From Pseudotamlana haliotis (lineage in GTDB: Bacteria; Bacteroidota; Bacteroidia; Flavobacteriales; Flavobacteriaceae), in contig NZ_WAAT01000022.1 in the NCBI RefSeq assembly GCF_008806375.1, forward strand, positions 204,162-268,161: a stretch of 64,000 nt of DNA, in the 5' to 3' direction. The notes below the pieces were generated by a model, which was not told where the DNA came from, searched no databases, and worked only from the letters and a program-made list of their open reading frames with translations. Within the stretch, counting starts at the first letter, position 1; each line of letters begins with the position of its first letter. Shown one piece after another: positions 17,759 to 27,645 of the stretch. The position numbers were made by a program, and so were the translations under genes.

Positions 17759-18385
17759 ATGTCTTTAAAAAAATCCATATTTATTATTATCATCATCTTA
17801 TTGGTTGATCAAATCAGTAAGGTGTATGTGAAAACACATTTCGCGCTATACGAGAGTGTTGACGTGTTTTCATGGTTTAAAATCTATTTTATAGAAAATG
17901 ATGGCATGGCTTGGGGGACTAAAATTAGCGATTTCACCTCTTTAATTTCAGATCGTACGGCTAAAGTGGCTTTGACCTTATTTCGTGTTTTTGCAATATT
18001 TGGGATTGGGTATTGGTTGTATGATAGCACAAAAAAACAGAGCTCTAAAATTTTAATTCTAGCCATTGCTTGCATCTTTGCCGGCGCCTTAGGCAACATT
18101 ATAGACTCGGTGTTTTATGGTGTGCTGTTTGAGGATAGTTATAATCAAGTGGCGGCTTTTTTACCAGAATCAGGTGGATATGAAGAAGTTTTGCATGGGC
18201 GTGTGGTTGATATGTTATACTTTCCTTTGATTTCTACAGACTTGCCTCAATGGGTGCCAATTTATGGAGGAAAACGCTTCAACTTCTTTGAACCTGTTTT
18301 TAATATTGCCGATGTAGCCATAAGTACCGGTTTTGTTATGCTCATTGTTTTTAATAAACAGGCCTTTTCTAGTAAAACAGCGTAA
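17759..18385 (+). CDS. lspA: lipoprotein signal peptidase (signal peptidase II)
   Basis: An inner-membrane aspartyl protease that removes signal peptides from lipoproteins after lipidation. It has the hydrophobic N-terminal helix with VDQISK, the ENDGMAWG segment, the first catalytic Asp in GNIIDS, the HGRVVDMLY motif and the second catalytic Asp in FNIADVAIS. At 208 residues it is longer than the E. coli enzyme because of an extra loop of about 30 residues around the central region, as is usual in Bacteroidota. Many lipoproteins in this window would be its substrates. Confidence 0.95.
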   Translation: MSLKKSIFIIIIILLVDQISKVYVKTHFALYESVDVFSWFKIYFIENDGMAWGTKISDFTSLISDRTAKVALTLFRVFAIFGIGYWLYDSTKKQSSKILILAIACIFAGALGNIIDSVFYGVLFEDSYNQVAAFLPESGGYEEVLHGRVVDMLYFPLISTDLPQWVPIYGGKRFNFFEPVFNIADVAISTGFVMLIVFNKQAFSSKTA

Positions 18386-18407
18386 ATTTAATGGCTTTAG
18401 AGTTTTC

Positions 18408-18433
18408 TTGTGATAAGGTATTTCCTATATTTG
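18408..18433 (+). promoter_or_regulatory. putative promoter (TTG-N15-TATATTTG)
   Basis: TTG at 18408-18410 and an exact TAnnTTTG box at 18426-18433, upstream of the OmpA-like gene that starts at 18453. The spacer is at the short end. A second ATG at 18449 opens only four codons and stops inside the gene start. Confidence 0.5.
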
Positions 18434-18452
18434 GGAACCTAAAACCTTATGA

Positions 18453-20345
18453 ATGAAGCCTAACCACCTGCTACTAACCCTAATCTTAGTTTTTTATTTT
18501 CAGAATAGTTTTGCTCAAAATAGATTTGATGTTGTTTTTCCGAGAAATGACAAGGATAGAACTGAAAATTGTAAATCCTGTTTAGAGGCCTTCCGAAGCA
18601 AGCCTAAAGAAGTGAAATATGCCGTTAAGTTAGACGGAAACAACCTTTATTTTGAAGTCAACGATAAAGATTGGTTTAATCAAGTGTTTGAAGGGGATAC
18701 CGATGGCATTGCTGTAGATATCGTGACTAAAGATATTTATGATTGTAGTCTAGATACTGTTGTTAATGAGCAAATTAGAGGTAGGCTCACAAAACCTTTG
18801 TATGGAGCAAGGTTACGAAATGGATTGAGGAAAAATGGGGAGAACAGCTACCGTGTGCATGTAGGGCGTGTTAATGATACCGAAATAAAAAAGCCAGTAG
18901 AATTTAATATTTTATTTTTAGGAAATAAGAACTTATGCCGCTACAATCTTATTTACGACTTGGAGTCTTATCCTTGGGGCTTGTTGGATATGGGTATGTA
19001 TTTAGATACCTTAACCTATAGTACCAGACGTATTCAGTCAAAAGCCAAAGAAGGTTTTATTCTGAAAAACAAAACGCTGAAATTTAAAATTCCTTTTGAA
19101 AAAGATAAAGCAGAGTATTCTCAAGAAGATATGAAGCCGCTTTATGATTCGCTGCGATTAACCGATTATAATATTAAAACCATCAATATTAAAGCCTATG
19201 CATCTGTTGAAGGAAGTTTGGAGCGAAATATAGAATTACAGCAGCAACGTGCCAATAGTATTGTAGCGGCTTTGCAAACCTTTCAGCAGCCTGCTATTGA
19301 AACTCAGGTGTCTTCTTCAGAAAACTGGGTGGAATTTTTAAATGATATTAAAGGTACCAAGTACGAAAGTTTATCTAAACTGAGTAAAGACCAAGTGAAA
19401 GGGAAGTTAGCTGGTGGTCTTAGTGCAGAAATGGAGCCTATTTTAGAGCGCCATAGAAAGGCAGTTATAGAGATGGAGCTTGAACGGAAAGATAAATATA
19501 AAGTCATGCCGGAAGATGTATTACTCGAGAAATTTCATGCGGCTTTAAGTGCTGAAGATTTAGAAACAGCTATAGCTATTCAAAATTCCATTTTTTCTAA
19601 AATTAGGTCAGGTAGTCTTTCTTTTATGGCTTTGAGGAAAATGGAGATACCAAGACAGGCTGAATTTGCCACACTTATCAATAAGAACTTGGTGTTTTTA
19701 TATACCATAGATGAGCGTCAGGGTTTAAATGTATATAAAAAATTACTTGAACTTGAAAAGTTGGTACCTGACAATGCTGAAGTGAAATATAATATTGTAG
19801 CCCTTAAAATTAAAATATGGCGTTATAAATGGCAGGAGGTTGATGAGGTCAAGCTGAAACAACAAATAAACGCTTTAAAAAATTATGGCATTGATGATCT
19901 GCTAATTACTCGTATGATGGTGAATTATCATATTACTAAAGCTGAAAACTACATGCGCAATCGCGATTATGACAATAAAGATAAATCGGTGGCCTTTATA
20001 AATGATCATTATAAAGAATTTACTTTTTCTGACTATGATTATTTGAGCTTAGCACAGTTTTTTACTTATTATGCTAATTTAGATTATGCCGTAGCTTTAT
20101 TAACTGAAAAGGCTAAAACCATTGATGTCGATGAAGATTTATTATACTATTATTTAAATTTAACGCTAGTAAATAAAGAACTAACTCAAGATCCGGATTA
20201 TAGAACGGTTTTATTGAATGCTTTTAATATGAATCAAACCCGTTTCTGTAAATTGTTTAACGCAGTCGCTGATGGCGGTGTGACTTTTCAGTTGTTAGAT
20301 GATGCTTATTTAAGAACGACTTATTGTGAAAGTTGTACTGATTAA
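18453..20345 (+). CDS. periplasmic protein with OmpA-like domain
   Basis: A 630-residue exported protein with a signal peptide ending at NSFA-Q. Around residues 246-275 the segment IKAYASVEGS, then ERN and RAN further on, resembles the OmpA C-terminal peptidoglycan-associated domain. The remainder is helical, with TPR-like spacing near the C-terminus. Two CxxC motifs are notable: Cys40/Cys43 near the mature N-terminus and Cys625/Cys628 just before the end. They could form disulfides or bind a metal. I do not recognise the full-length family. Its end overlaps the convergent cyclo-ligase gene by four bases. Confidence 0.75.
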   Translation: MKPNHLLLTLILVFYFQNSFAQNRFDVVFPRNDKDRTENCKSCLEAFRSKPKEVKYAVKLDGNNLYFEVNDKDWFNQVFEGDTDGIAVDIVTKDIYDCSLDTVVNEQIRGRLTKPLYGARLRNGLRKNGENSYRVHVGRVNDTEIKKPVEFNILFLGNKNLCRYNLIYDLESYPWGLLDMGMYLDTLTYSTRRIQSKAKEGFILKNKTLKFKIPFEKDKAEYSQEDMKPLYDSLRLTDYNIKTINIKAYASVEGSLERNIELQQQRANSIVAALQTFQQPAIETQVSSSENWVEFLNDIKGTKYESLSKLSKDQVKGKLAGGLSAEMEPILERHRKAVIEMELERKDKYKVMPEDVLLEKFHAALSAEDLETAIAIQNSIFSKIRSGSLSFMALRKMEIPRQAEFATLINKNLVFLYTIDERQGLNVYKKLLELEKLVPDNAEVKYNIVALKIKIWRYKWQEVDEVKLKQQINALKNYGIDDLLITRMMVNYHITKAENYMRNRDYDNKDKSVAFINDHYKEFTFSDYDYLSLAQFFTYYANLDYAVALLTEKAKTIDVDEDLLYYYLNLTLVNKELTQDPDYRTVLLNAFNMNQTRFCKLFNAVADGGVTFQLLDDAYLRTTYCESCTD

Positions 20346-20905
20346 AATTGGTACACTTTATTTGGTGTAACACAATAGTCTAGTTTAACATCGGTTTCAA
20401 AGGTTTCGATAGTCTCGGCTTCGGCTTCAAAAAAGGACAATCCGATTTTGATAGTTTCGGGCCTGCATTGGGCTAGAAAGCGATCGTAAAAGCCTTTGCC
20501 GTAGCCTACTCGGTTACCCTGTAAGTCAAACGCTAAAAGCGGAATAAAAACCACATCAGTTTTACTGTTTTCAATAGGAATACCATCAACAGGTTCGGGA
20601 ATATTGTAGCTGTTCTTTTTAATAACAGTATTGTCGGTTAGTAAAAAGCTGTGCATTTCTCCAGTTTTGAAATCACTTTTTGAAATGAGTATGTTTTTGT
20701 CCTTACCCGATAAAATATTCAGAATATAATCGGTGTTTATTTCCTTTAGTTCAGCTATCGTTAAAAAAATGTGGTAGAAGCTGTGCTTCCAAATAGGAAG
20801 TTTTAAAAGTTGATTAGAAATAGCTAAGCTTAAGTCTTCAGCTTGATCTTCAGTCAAATTACGGCGAAGCGCTTTGTATGTTTTTCTTAGTACTGATTTG
20901 TCCAT
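20342..20905 (-). CDS. 5-formyltetrahydrofolate cyclo-ligase
   Basis: Converts 5-formyl-THF to 5,10-methenyl-THF with ATP in folate recycling. It shows the family's basic N-terminus (RKTYKALRR), the FIPLLAFD strand and the phosphate-binding motif GYGKGFYDRFL. The length of 187 residues is normal for the family (E. coli YgfA). It ends the minus-strand unit whose upstream genes are the AstE-like, RimK-like and RimB-like genes, three bases after the AstE-like stop. A functional link to them is not obvious. Confidence 0.93.
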   Translation of the reverse strand: MDKSVLRKTYKALRRNLTEDQAEDLSLAISNQLLKLPIWKHSFYHIFLTIAELKEINTDYILNILSGKDKNILISKSDFKTGEMHSFLLTDNTVIKKNSYNIPEPVDGIPIENSKTDVVFIPLLAFDLQGNRVGYGKGFYDRFLAQCRPETIKIGLSFFEAEAETIETFETDVKLDYCVTPNKVYQF

Positions 20906-20907
20906 AC

Positions 20908-21891
20908 TTAAATCAATACCCGTTTAATTTTTTTTGAAATATGAAATAAAGCATCGCCTTGGTAAACAATAGGCGCTTCATTAACATTTATAATGTATCC
21001 TGAATTGGGGGCTTTTACTGAGTAATCAAACTTGCCGTAAGGGTCGGTTATATGTCCCAGAATGTCACCTTTTAAAACATAGGCACCAATACGGATGGTT
21101 TCTTTAAACATGCCCGAGTATTTAGCACGCAACCATTTGCTATCATCTATAAACACGCAATCCTGCCTTGGTTTGGTAGATTTAACTGTGCTGCTGAGCA
21201 TGCCTAAATGTTTTAGAATGCGTTTACAGCCATTTACACCAGAATTGGTCACGGCATCATCAATATGAAACGACTTACCGCCTTCAAAAAGTAGAATAGG
21301 TTTTCCTAATTTCGAACAGGTGGCTCTAAAAGATTTTGATAAGTTTTTAGAATATAAAACAAAGGGTGCCCCAAATACTTTGGCTAGTGCAATAAGTTCT
21401 TCGTTAGATTTTTCAAAACGAAGTTGGGGTGCATTAAAGCGTCCTGAACCCCCAGTGTGAAAATCAATGATGAAATCAACATTCGGGATCACATCATTGA
21501 TTAGTTTATAGGCGACTCTTCCTGCAAGAGAACCTGTTGGGCTTCCTGGGAACACGCGGTTTAAATCACGGCCGTCAGGGAACTCTCTTTTTAAATTGAT
21601 AAACCCAAAAATATTAATAACCGGCATACAAATCACCGTGCCTGCTTTGGGTTTATTAATACCTTTTGCAATGAGTTGTCTCACAATTTCTACACCATTA
21701 ACTTCATCACCGTGAATGCCTGCAGTAAAGAGAACGGTAGGGCCTGGTTTTTTGGCACGTTCAATAATGATGGGCACGTTTACCGGTGTTGAAGAGTGTA
21801 AATTGGCGACGTTAAAATTAACCTCTTTGCCTTCTCCGGGTTTTATGGTCACCCCAAGAATATGTAAATCGCCGTTATTTATGGTTGTCAT
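20908..21891 (-). CDS. succinylglutamate desuccinylase/aspartoacylase-family metallohydrolase
   Basis: A zinc-dependent M14-like amidohydrolase of 327 residues. Visible ligands and motifs are GIHGDEVNG (His and Glu zinc ligands), DLNRVFPG and IDFHTGG, as in AstE/aspartoacylase. Its start codon shares one base with the stop of the RimK-like gene (TAATG), indicating translational coupling. Since the neighbours add and may remove amino acids from a peptide or protein, this enzyme may hydrolyse an amide in the same pathway. The substrate is unknown, and arginine catabolism (AstE) is not indicated because no other ast genes are near. Confidence 0.88.
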   Translation of the reverse strand: MTTINNGDLHILGVTIKPGEGKEVNFNVANLHSSTPVNVPIIIERAKKPGPTVLFTAGIHGDEVNGVEIVRQLIAKGINKPKAGTVICMPVINIFGFINLKREFPDGRDLNRVFPGSPTGSLAGRVAYKLINDVIPNVDFIIDFHTGGSGRFNAPQLRFEKSNEELIALAKVFGAPFVLYSKNLSKSFRATCSKLGKPILLFEGGKSFHIDDAVTNSGVNGCKRILKHLGMLSSTVKSTKPRQDCVFIDDSKWLRAKYSGMFKETIRIGAYVLKGDILGHITDPYGKFDYSVKAPNSGYIINVNEAPIVYQGDALFHISKKIKRVLI

Positions 21892-22766
21892 TATCGTTTG
21901 TTTTTTTCAATAAAAGTGATAATGGATTTTGCAATGTTTCTACCTGTAGCCTTTTCAATACCTTCTAATCCTGGTGTTGAGTTGACCTCTAATAATAAAG
22001 GTCCTCTAGACGACTGTAACATATCTACGCCGCAAACAGGAAGTTTTAAAGCGGCAGCTGCACTCATGGCTAGTTTAAGCTCATCGTGACTCAGTTTTAT
22101 GATATTTGCCGATCCGCCACGGTGTAAGTTAGAACGGAATTCACCTTCTTTACCTTGACGTTTCATCGCGCCAACCACTTGGCCGTCTACAACTAATGCA
22201 CGTAAATCGGCACCGCCTGCTTCTTTGATAAATTCTTGAACAATCACACGGGCTTGAAGGCCATTAAAAGCTTCAAGAACCGACTCGGCTGCACTTTTTG
22301 TTTCAGCCAAAACCACACCTAAACCTTGGGTGCCTTCTAATAATTTAATGATGACTGGGGTGCCTCCAACGTGTTCAATAACTTCTTCAACATCTCTAGA
22401 ATAGTTGGTGAAAACGGTTTTAGGCATACCAATTCCTGCTTTGCTTAAGCGCTGTAAGCTGCGCAGCTTGTCACGAGAACGTTGTATAGCATCAGAAGTG
22501 ACAATGGTGAAAACACCCATCATTTCAAATTGTCTCACCACGGCACAACCGTAGAAAGTTACCGAAGATCCAATTCTAGGGATGATAGCATCAACGTAAT
22601 CTAGGTAGCGATCTTTATAGTAGATGGTAGGTTTTTCCTTCTCAATAATGATATCACATTTAAGAGGATCGATGATTTCCATTTTGTGTCCCCTTTTTGT
22701 GCCTTCTTCAATGAGGCGGTCAGTGGAGTATAACTGTGAGTTTCTTGATAGAACGACTATATTCAT
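21891..22766 (-). CDS. rimK: RimK-like ATP-grasp ligase
   Basis: A 291-residue ATP-grasp amino-acid ligase. In E. coli RimK adds glutamates to the C-terminus of ribosomal protein S6. Recognisable are SRDKLRSLQ, the ATP-binding segment [15 protein letters not shown], the [17 protein letters not shown] segment and the metal-binding [10 protein letters not shown]. Length and motif spacing match RimK. It lies one base from the RimB-like gene and overlaps the AstE-like gene, forming a compact operon. S6 modification is the default guess; another acceptor is possible. Confidence 0.92.
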   Translation of the reverse strand: MNIVVLSRNSQLYSTDRLIEEGTKRGHKMEIIDPLKCDIIIEKEKPTIYYKDRYLDYVDAIIPRIGSSVTFYGCAVVRQFEMMGVFTIVTSDAIQRSRDKLRSLQRLSKAGIGMPKTVFTNYSRDVEEVIEHVGGTPVIIKLLEGTQGLGVVLAETKSAAESVLEAFNGLQARVIVQEFIKEAGGADLRALVVDGQVVGAMKRQGKEGEFRSNLHRGGSANIIKLSHDELKLAMSAAAALKLPVCGVDMLQSSRGPLLLEVNSTPGLEGIEKATGRNIAKSIITFIEKNKR

Positions 22767-22767
22767 G

Positions 22768-23187
22768 TTATTTTTTTAAGAAAGAAACGTTTAGTAGATC
22801 GACATCTACAATAAATTTTTGTTTTAAGAACTGTCTGCCAATAAGTACAGGGAACTTCATATCGTGTCGTGTGCTTAAAGTTAAGTTAATCTTATAGATT
22901 TTGCCAAAAAATATGACATCAGATTTTATTTTATAACGGTTTTCTTTAAAACCATTGCTGCTTTTAACATCGGTGAGCCAAAACGTGTCGAAAACTATCT
23001 CTGTTTTACCAAAGTTTTTGTGGGTGCTGCTGTTAAAAATACATCTTAAACTACCGTTTTCTTCAATGATTTTAGAACAATGGATGGTAGATGTGTAAGC
23101 TCCGGTATCCATTTTTACATCAATATTGAAGAGTCCTAAATTAGGAAAGTCAACAATGTCTGTACGTCCAATGGTTTTTTTGCTCAT
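22768..23187 (-). CDS. retropepsin-like protease, RimB/ATP-dependent zinc protease family
   Basis: About 140 residues with the aspartyl-protease-like signature [11 protein letters not shown] and the later PVLIGRQFL. These are typical of the family named putative ATP-dependent zinc protease, which includes RimB of Pseudomonas. I prefer the ATG at 23187 ([14 protein letters not shown]) over 23235 because family members begin there. It is the first gene of the RimK operon. In Pseudomonas RimB acts on RimK-modified S6, so a similar add/remove pairing is plausible here. Confidence 0.85.
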   Translation of the reverse strand: MSKKTIGRTDIVDFPNLGLFNIDVKMDTGAYTSTIHCSKIIEENGSLRCIFNSSTHKNFGKTEIVFDTFWLTDVKSSNGFKENRYKIKSDVIFFGKIYKINLTLSTRHDMKFPVLIGRQFLKQKFIVDVDLLNVSFLKK

Positions 23188-23318
23188 TTTAATTTTTTTT
23201 AAAAGTGGCGCAATGTAGTTAAATAGTTTACTCAAAGATAAATAACCTCTTTTTATTTCTACGATTTATAAGGAGGCCATTTTTCGGTAAAAAATTAAAA
23301 AGAATTACCTTTACAATA

Positions 23319-25112
23319 ATGGATATCCCAAATATAGACATACAATTAAAAACGCTTCCAAATCAGCCTGGGGTTTATCAATACTACGATAAAGAGGGCA
23401 AAATTATTTATGTTGGGAAAGCGAAAAATTTAAAGAAAAGAGTCAGTTCTTATTTTAATAAAACCCATGATAGTGGTAAAACCCGGGTGTTGGTGAGCAA
23501 GATTGTAGATATCAAGCATATTGTGGTTGACACCGAAACGGATGCACTTTTATTAGAAAACAATTTAATTAAAAAATACCAACCACGTTATAACGTATTG
23601 CTTAAGGACGATAAATCGTATCCGTGGATTTGTATTAAAAATGAACGTTTCCCGCGCGTGTTTTCTACACGGCGTGTTATTAAAGATGGTAGTGAGTATT
23701 TTGGGCCTTATACCAGTGGAAAAACAGTTTACACTTTATTAGATTTAATAAAAGGACTTTATAGTTTACGAACTTGTAATTACAATTTATCTGAAGAGAA
23801 GGTAGATGCTGGAAAATATAAAGTGTGCTTAGAATACCATTTAGGAAATTGTAAAGGCCCTTGTGAAGGTTTGGAAACTGAATTGGAGTACAACGAAAAC
23901 ATTAAGGCGATTCGTGAACTTTTGAAAGGGAATTTTAAAGATTCATTACAGCAATTTAAGCATCAAATGAAGCAATTTGCTGAAAACTTACAGTTTGAAG
24001 AAGCACAAAAAATTAAAGAAAAGGTTGAGGTTTTACAGAATTATCAATCAAAATCTACCATTGTTAATCCGAGAATTAGCAATGTAGATGTGTTCTCTAT
24101 TATGAGTGATGAAAGCTATGGCTACATCAATTTTTTGCAAATTTCCTACGGGTCTATTATTCGTTCGCATACCTTAGAAATAAAAAAGAAACTAGAAGAA
24201 AGCGATCAAGAGCTTTTAGAACTTGCTATTACAGAAATACGACAACGATTCAATTCTAATTCCAAAGAAATTTACGTACCTTTTAGTGTGAATTTGGGTG
24301 AAGCTATTAAAGTGACGGTGCCTAAATTGGGCGATAAAAAACACATTTTAGATTTGTCTTTACGAAACGCGAAGTATTATCGTATGGAGCGTTTTAAGCA
24401 GATAAAAATTGTTGACCCCGACAGGCATGCCAATCGTATTATGGCGCAAATGAAAATAGATTTAAGGTTATCGGAAGAACCACGACATATAGAGTGTTTT
24501 GATAACTCGAATATTCAAGGAACAAACCCAGTGGCTGCTTGTGTGGTTTTTAAAGACGGAAAACCTAGTAAGAAAGATTACCGTCATTTTAATATTAAAA
24601 CCGTTGTAGGGCCTGATGATTTTGCTTCGATGGAAGAAGTCGTATACAGACGTTACAAGCGTTTGGTTCAAGAAGAACAACCGCTACCACAACTTATAAT
24701 TATTGACGGGGGAAAAGGACAGTTGTCTTCAGCGTTAAAAAGTTTAGACGATTTGGGACTACGAAATGAAATTGCTATTATAGGAATCGCAAAACGCTTG
24801 GAAGAGTTGTTTTATCCAGATGACCCGATTCCGTTATATTTGGATAAAAAAAGTGAAACCTTAAAAGTGATTCAGTTTTTAAGAAATGAGGCCCATCGTT
24901 TTGGTATTGAGCATCACCGTAACCGGCGTAGTAAAGGCGCGTTGAATACCGAATTAGAATCCATTGAAGGCATTGGTGAAAAAACCATTGTGGAACTTTT
25001 AAAACATTTTAAGTCGGTTAGACGTATATCAAATGCCGAGCGCAAAGATCTGGAAGCTGTGGTTGGTGTGTCGAAAGCGTCAAAAATATATAATCATTAC
25101 CATCAAAAATAG
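23319..25112 (+). CDS. uvrC: excinuclease ABC subunit C
   Basis: Makes both incisions in nucleotide excision repair together with UvrB. The GIY-YIG nuclease domain is at the N-terminus (PGVYQYYD, IIYVGKAKNLKKRV). The UvrB-binding UVR motif follows near residue 205, then the RNase H-like endonuclease core (ECFDNSNIQGT, IIDGGKGQLS) and the C-terminal helix-hairpin-helix (IEGIGEKT). At 597 residues it is full length. A near-match -7 box, TACCTTTA, lies at 23306-23313. Confidence 0.97.
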   Translation: MDIPNIDIQLKTLPNQPGVYQYYDKEGKIIYVGKAKNLKKRVSSYFNKTHDSGKTRVLVSKIVDIKHIVVDTETDALLLENNLIKKYQPRYNVLLKDDKSYPWICIKNERFPRVFSTRRVIKDGSEYFGPYTSGKTVYTLLDLIKGLYSLRTCNYNLSEEKVDAGKYKVCLEYHLGNCKGPCEGLETELEYNENIKAIRELLKGNFKDSLQQFKHQMKQFAENLQFEEAQKIKEKVEVLQNYQSKSTIVNPRISNVDVFSIMSDESYGYINFLQISYGSIIRSHTLEIKKKLEESDQELLELAITEIRQRFNSNSKEIYVPFSVNLGEAIKVTVPKLGDKKHILDLSLRNAKYYRMERFKQIKIVDPDRHANRIMAQMKIDLRLSEEPRHIECFDNSNIQGTNPVAACVVFKDGKPSKKDYRHFNIKTVVGPDDFASMEEVVYRRYKRLVQEEQPLPQLIIIDGGKGQLSSALKSLDDLGLRNEIAIIGIAKRLEELFYPDDPIPLYLDKKSETLKVIQFLRNEAHRFGIEHHRNRRSKGALNTELESIEGIGEKTIVELLKHFKSVRRISNAERKDLEAVVGVSKASKIYNHYHQK

Positions 25113-25139
25113 TATGAATATCATAACCTAAATTAAGAA

Positions 25140-27380
25140 TTGATTCAAAAATTACTCATAGCTCTTGTTTTTGTTTCCGCTTTATTTTCCGCGGAAGCGC
25201 AAACTAATGCACAAGATGTAAAACCTAAAGTTGGTTTGGTGCTTAGTGGTGGTGGGGCTAAAGGTTTAGCGCATATTGGGGTGCTAAAAGTGATTGATAG
25301 TTTAGGGGTTGAAGTGGATTATGTGGCAGGTACCAGTATGGGGGCTATTGTTGGAGGATTATATGCTTCGGGCTACTCTGGGAAACAACTAGATTCTTTG
25401 TTTAAGATTATAAATTTTGACGACCTTTTAAGTGATGAGCTACCAAGAACCTCAAAAACTTTTACCGAGCGTGATAATGCAGAGAAGTATGCGGTAAAAC
25501 TGCCTTTTAATAAGTTTTCGGTAAAATTACCATCGGCGCTTTCTAAAGGTCATAATACTTATAACTTGTTTTCAGATTTATTGCTTCACGTGGGTGATGT
25601 TGATGATTTTAGTAAGCTTCCTGTTCCGTTTTTTTGCATGGCTACCAATATTGAAAATGGCCGTCAGGTGATTCTCGATAAAGGTAATTTAGTACAATCT
25701 ATTATGGCTAGTGGGGCTCTACCGTCGTTATATCAGCCTGTTATTATTAATGAAGCGGTTCTTGTAGATGGTGGTGTGGTCAATAATTATCCGGTAGATG
25801 AACTTCGTGATTTAGGTGTGGATGTAGTGATTGGTGTTGATGTACAAGATGGTCTAGCAAATCGGGAGCAATTAACTTCAGCCCCTGATGTTTTGTTTCA
25901 AATCAATAATTTTCGAACTATTGAGGATATGCGCCTAAAAGTTCGGAAAACAGATATTTATATCAAGCCCGATATTATGGAGTTTAGTGTGATTTCTTTT
26001 GATGAAGGGCAGCAGATTATTGACGCAGGATATGAATCGGCTTTAACAAAAGTGAAGGTACTTAAAAAATTACCAAAGCATGAACCCGATGGGGTTAAAA
26101 AACCATTGAAACTTGAACCGATGGATAGTGTTACTATTAATAAAATCAGGATAATAGGCAGTGAAAATTACACGAGAGCGTATATTTTGGGTAAGTTGAA
26201 ATTAAAGGAGAAAGAAAAAATTAGTTATAAGGATTTTAATGATGGGGTTAATAACTTAGTGGCAACTGATAATTTTGATGCTTTCGAATATCAGTTGAAA
26301 AAATCTAAAGATACCCTAGGTTATGATTTGATTACTCGTGTCAATGAATCTCCGGTGAATACTTATTTAAAATTTGGAGTGCATTATGACGACTTGTATA
26401 AAACCGGGGTGTTACTCAACTTGACTAAAAAGCGCATGCTTTTTAAGAATGACGAGATGTCATTTGATTTAATATTGGGTGATAACGTGCGTTATGATTT
26501 TGAGTATTTAATCGATAAAGGGTTTTATTGGAGTATCGGCTTGCGTTCTAGGTATGATCAATTTGAGCAAAAAGTAGGGGCAGGAATAGTGCTTGAAGAA
26601 GAAAGCTTGAGAAGTAGCAGCGGGTTGAATAAAATTGATGTGAAATTACGGGATTTAACCAATCAGTTTTATGTGCAAACTCTATTTAAAAGAGATTTTG
26701 CGTTTAGCATGGGTGTGGAGCATAAACATTTAGAAATAGATACTGAGAATTTAACCGGAATAGATAATGATGTGTATTCCTTTGAAAGCACGAACTATTT
26801 AGGTTTGGTTGGAGGCTTGAAAATGGATAAGTACGACGATTTTTATTTTCCGAGTAAAGGCGTGTATTTTGATGGGCAATTAAATATTTATCTTTATTCA
26901 TCAAGTCAGGGAAGTGATTTTGAAAACTATTCCATTGCCAAAGCTAATATGGGTTATGCTTCAAAAATCACTGATAAATTAGCCTTTAACTTTCAAACTA
27001 GTGGGGGTTTTAAATTTGGTGATAAATCTGACCCTGCTTTAGATTTTGCTTTGGGCGGTTTTGGTAATCATTTCATTAATAATTTTGTGCCCTTTTTAGG
27101 TTACGATTTTGTGTCCCTAACAGGAAATAGTTACGTGAAGTCGTTCTTGTCTTTAGATTATGAGATTTTTAAAAAACAACATATTCTAGTAGAAGGCAAC
27201 TGGGCTAATATTGAAGATGATATTTTTGATTCTGGAGAATGGTTTACGCTACCAAGTTATACCGGGTATAGCTTGGGGTATGGGATGGAAACTTTTGTGG
27301 GGCCTATTCAACTTAAATATACTTACTCGCCAGAATTAGGAGAAAGTATCTGGTTTTTTAATGTTGGTTTTTGGTTTTAG
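25140..27380 (+). CDS. patatin-like phospholipase fused to a BamA-type barrel
   Basis: A 746-residue exported protein. After a signal peptide (to about AEA-Q) comes a patatin domain with the oxyanion loop LSGGGAKGLAHIG, the nucleophile Ser66 in GTSMG and the catalytic Asp210 in VDGG. A POTRA-like stretch follows around residue 330 (INKIRIIGSENYTRAYIL), then a C-terminal outer-membrane beta-barrel ending in FNVGFWF. The layout is that of the PlpD-type, type Vd-like autotransporter group common in Bacteroidota. The start is TTG, because an in-frame stop lies two codons upstream. Confidence 0.92.
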   Translation: MIQKLLIALVFVSALFSAEAQTNAQDVKPKVGLVLSGGGAKGLAHIGVLKVIDSLGVEVDYVAGTSMGAIVGGLYASGYSGKQLDSLFKIINFDDLLSDELPRTSKTFTERDNAEKYAVKLPFNKFSVKLPSALSKGHNTYNLFSDLLLHVGDVDDFSKLPVPFFCMATNIENGRQVILDKGNLVQSIMASGALPSLYQPVIINEAVLVDGGVVNNYPVDELRDLGVDVVIGVDVQDGLANREQLTSAPDVLFQINNFRTIEDMRLKVRKTDIYIKPDIMEFSVISFDEGQQIIDAGYESALTKVKVLKKLPKHEPDGVKKPLKLEPMDSVTINKIRIIGSENYTRAYILGKLKLKEKEKISYKDFNDGVNNLVATDNFDAFEYQLKKSKDTLGYDLITRVNESPVNTYLKFGVHYDDLYKTGVLLNLTKKRMLFKNDEMSFDLILGDNVRYDFEYLIDKGFYWSIGLRSRYDQFEQKVGAGIVLEEESLRSSSGLNKIDVKLRDLTNQFYVQTLFKRDFAFSMGVEHKHLEIDTENLTGIDNDVYSFESTNYLGLVGGLKMDKYDDFYFPSKGVYFDGQLNIYLYSSSQGSDFENYSIAKANMGYASKITDKLAFNFQTSGGFKFGDKSDPALDFALGGFGNHFINNFVPFLGYDFVSLTGNSYVKSFLSLDYEIFKKQHILVEGNWANIEDDIFDSGEWFTLPSYTGYSLGYGMETFVGPIQLKYTYSPELGESIWFFNVGFWF

Positions 27381-27410
27381 TATGGCATGTGCGCTTGAAT
27401 TTTTGTTGAT

Positions 27411-27447
27411 AGATCTATGGTAATTATATCCAATAGGTCTTTTTTTA
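27411..27447 (+). terminator. terminator after the patatin gene
   Basis: AGATCTAT and ATAGGTCT pair with one wobble across a short loop, followed by seven T residues at 27441-27447. The rest of the 265-base gap up to 27645 is AT-rich and shows nothing else I can name. Confidence 0.6.
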
Positions 27448-27645
27448 TGGCAATAAATTGAATACATTTATTTTCTTTAGTTGAAAAATTCTAGAAGTTT
27501 CATTTTAGCGTATAATTGGTGTTAGATGAGCGCTTCTATAGCTATAGAAAATTTTAAAGTTTGTTTTTCGGAATGGAAATTGTAATGTTCTGTAAAGCAA
27601 TAAATAGAATGTCAATAAGTTCTATTGTAAACGACCCATTGAACC

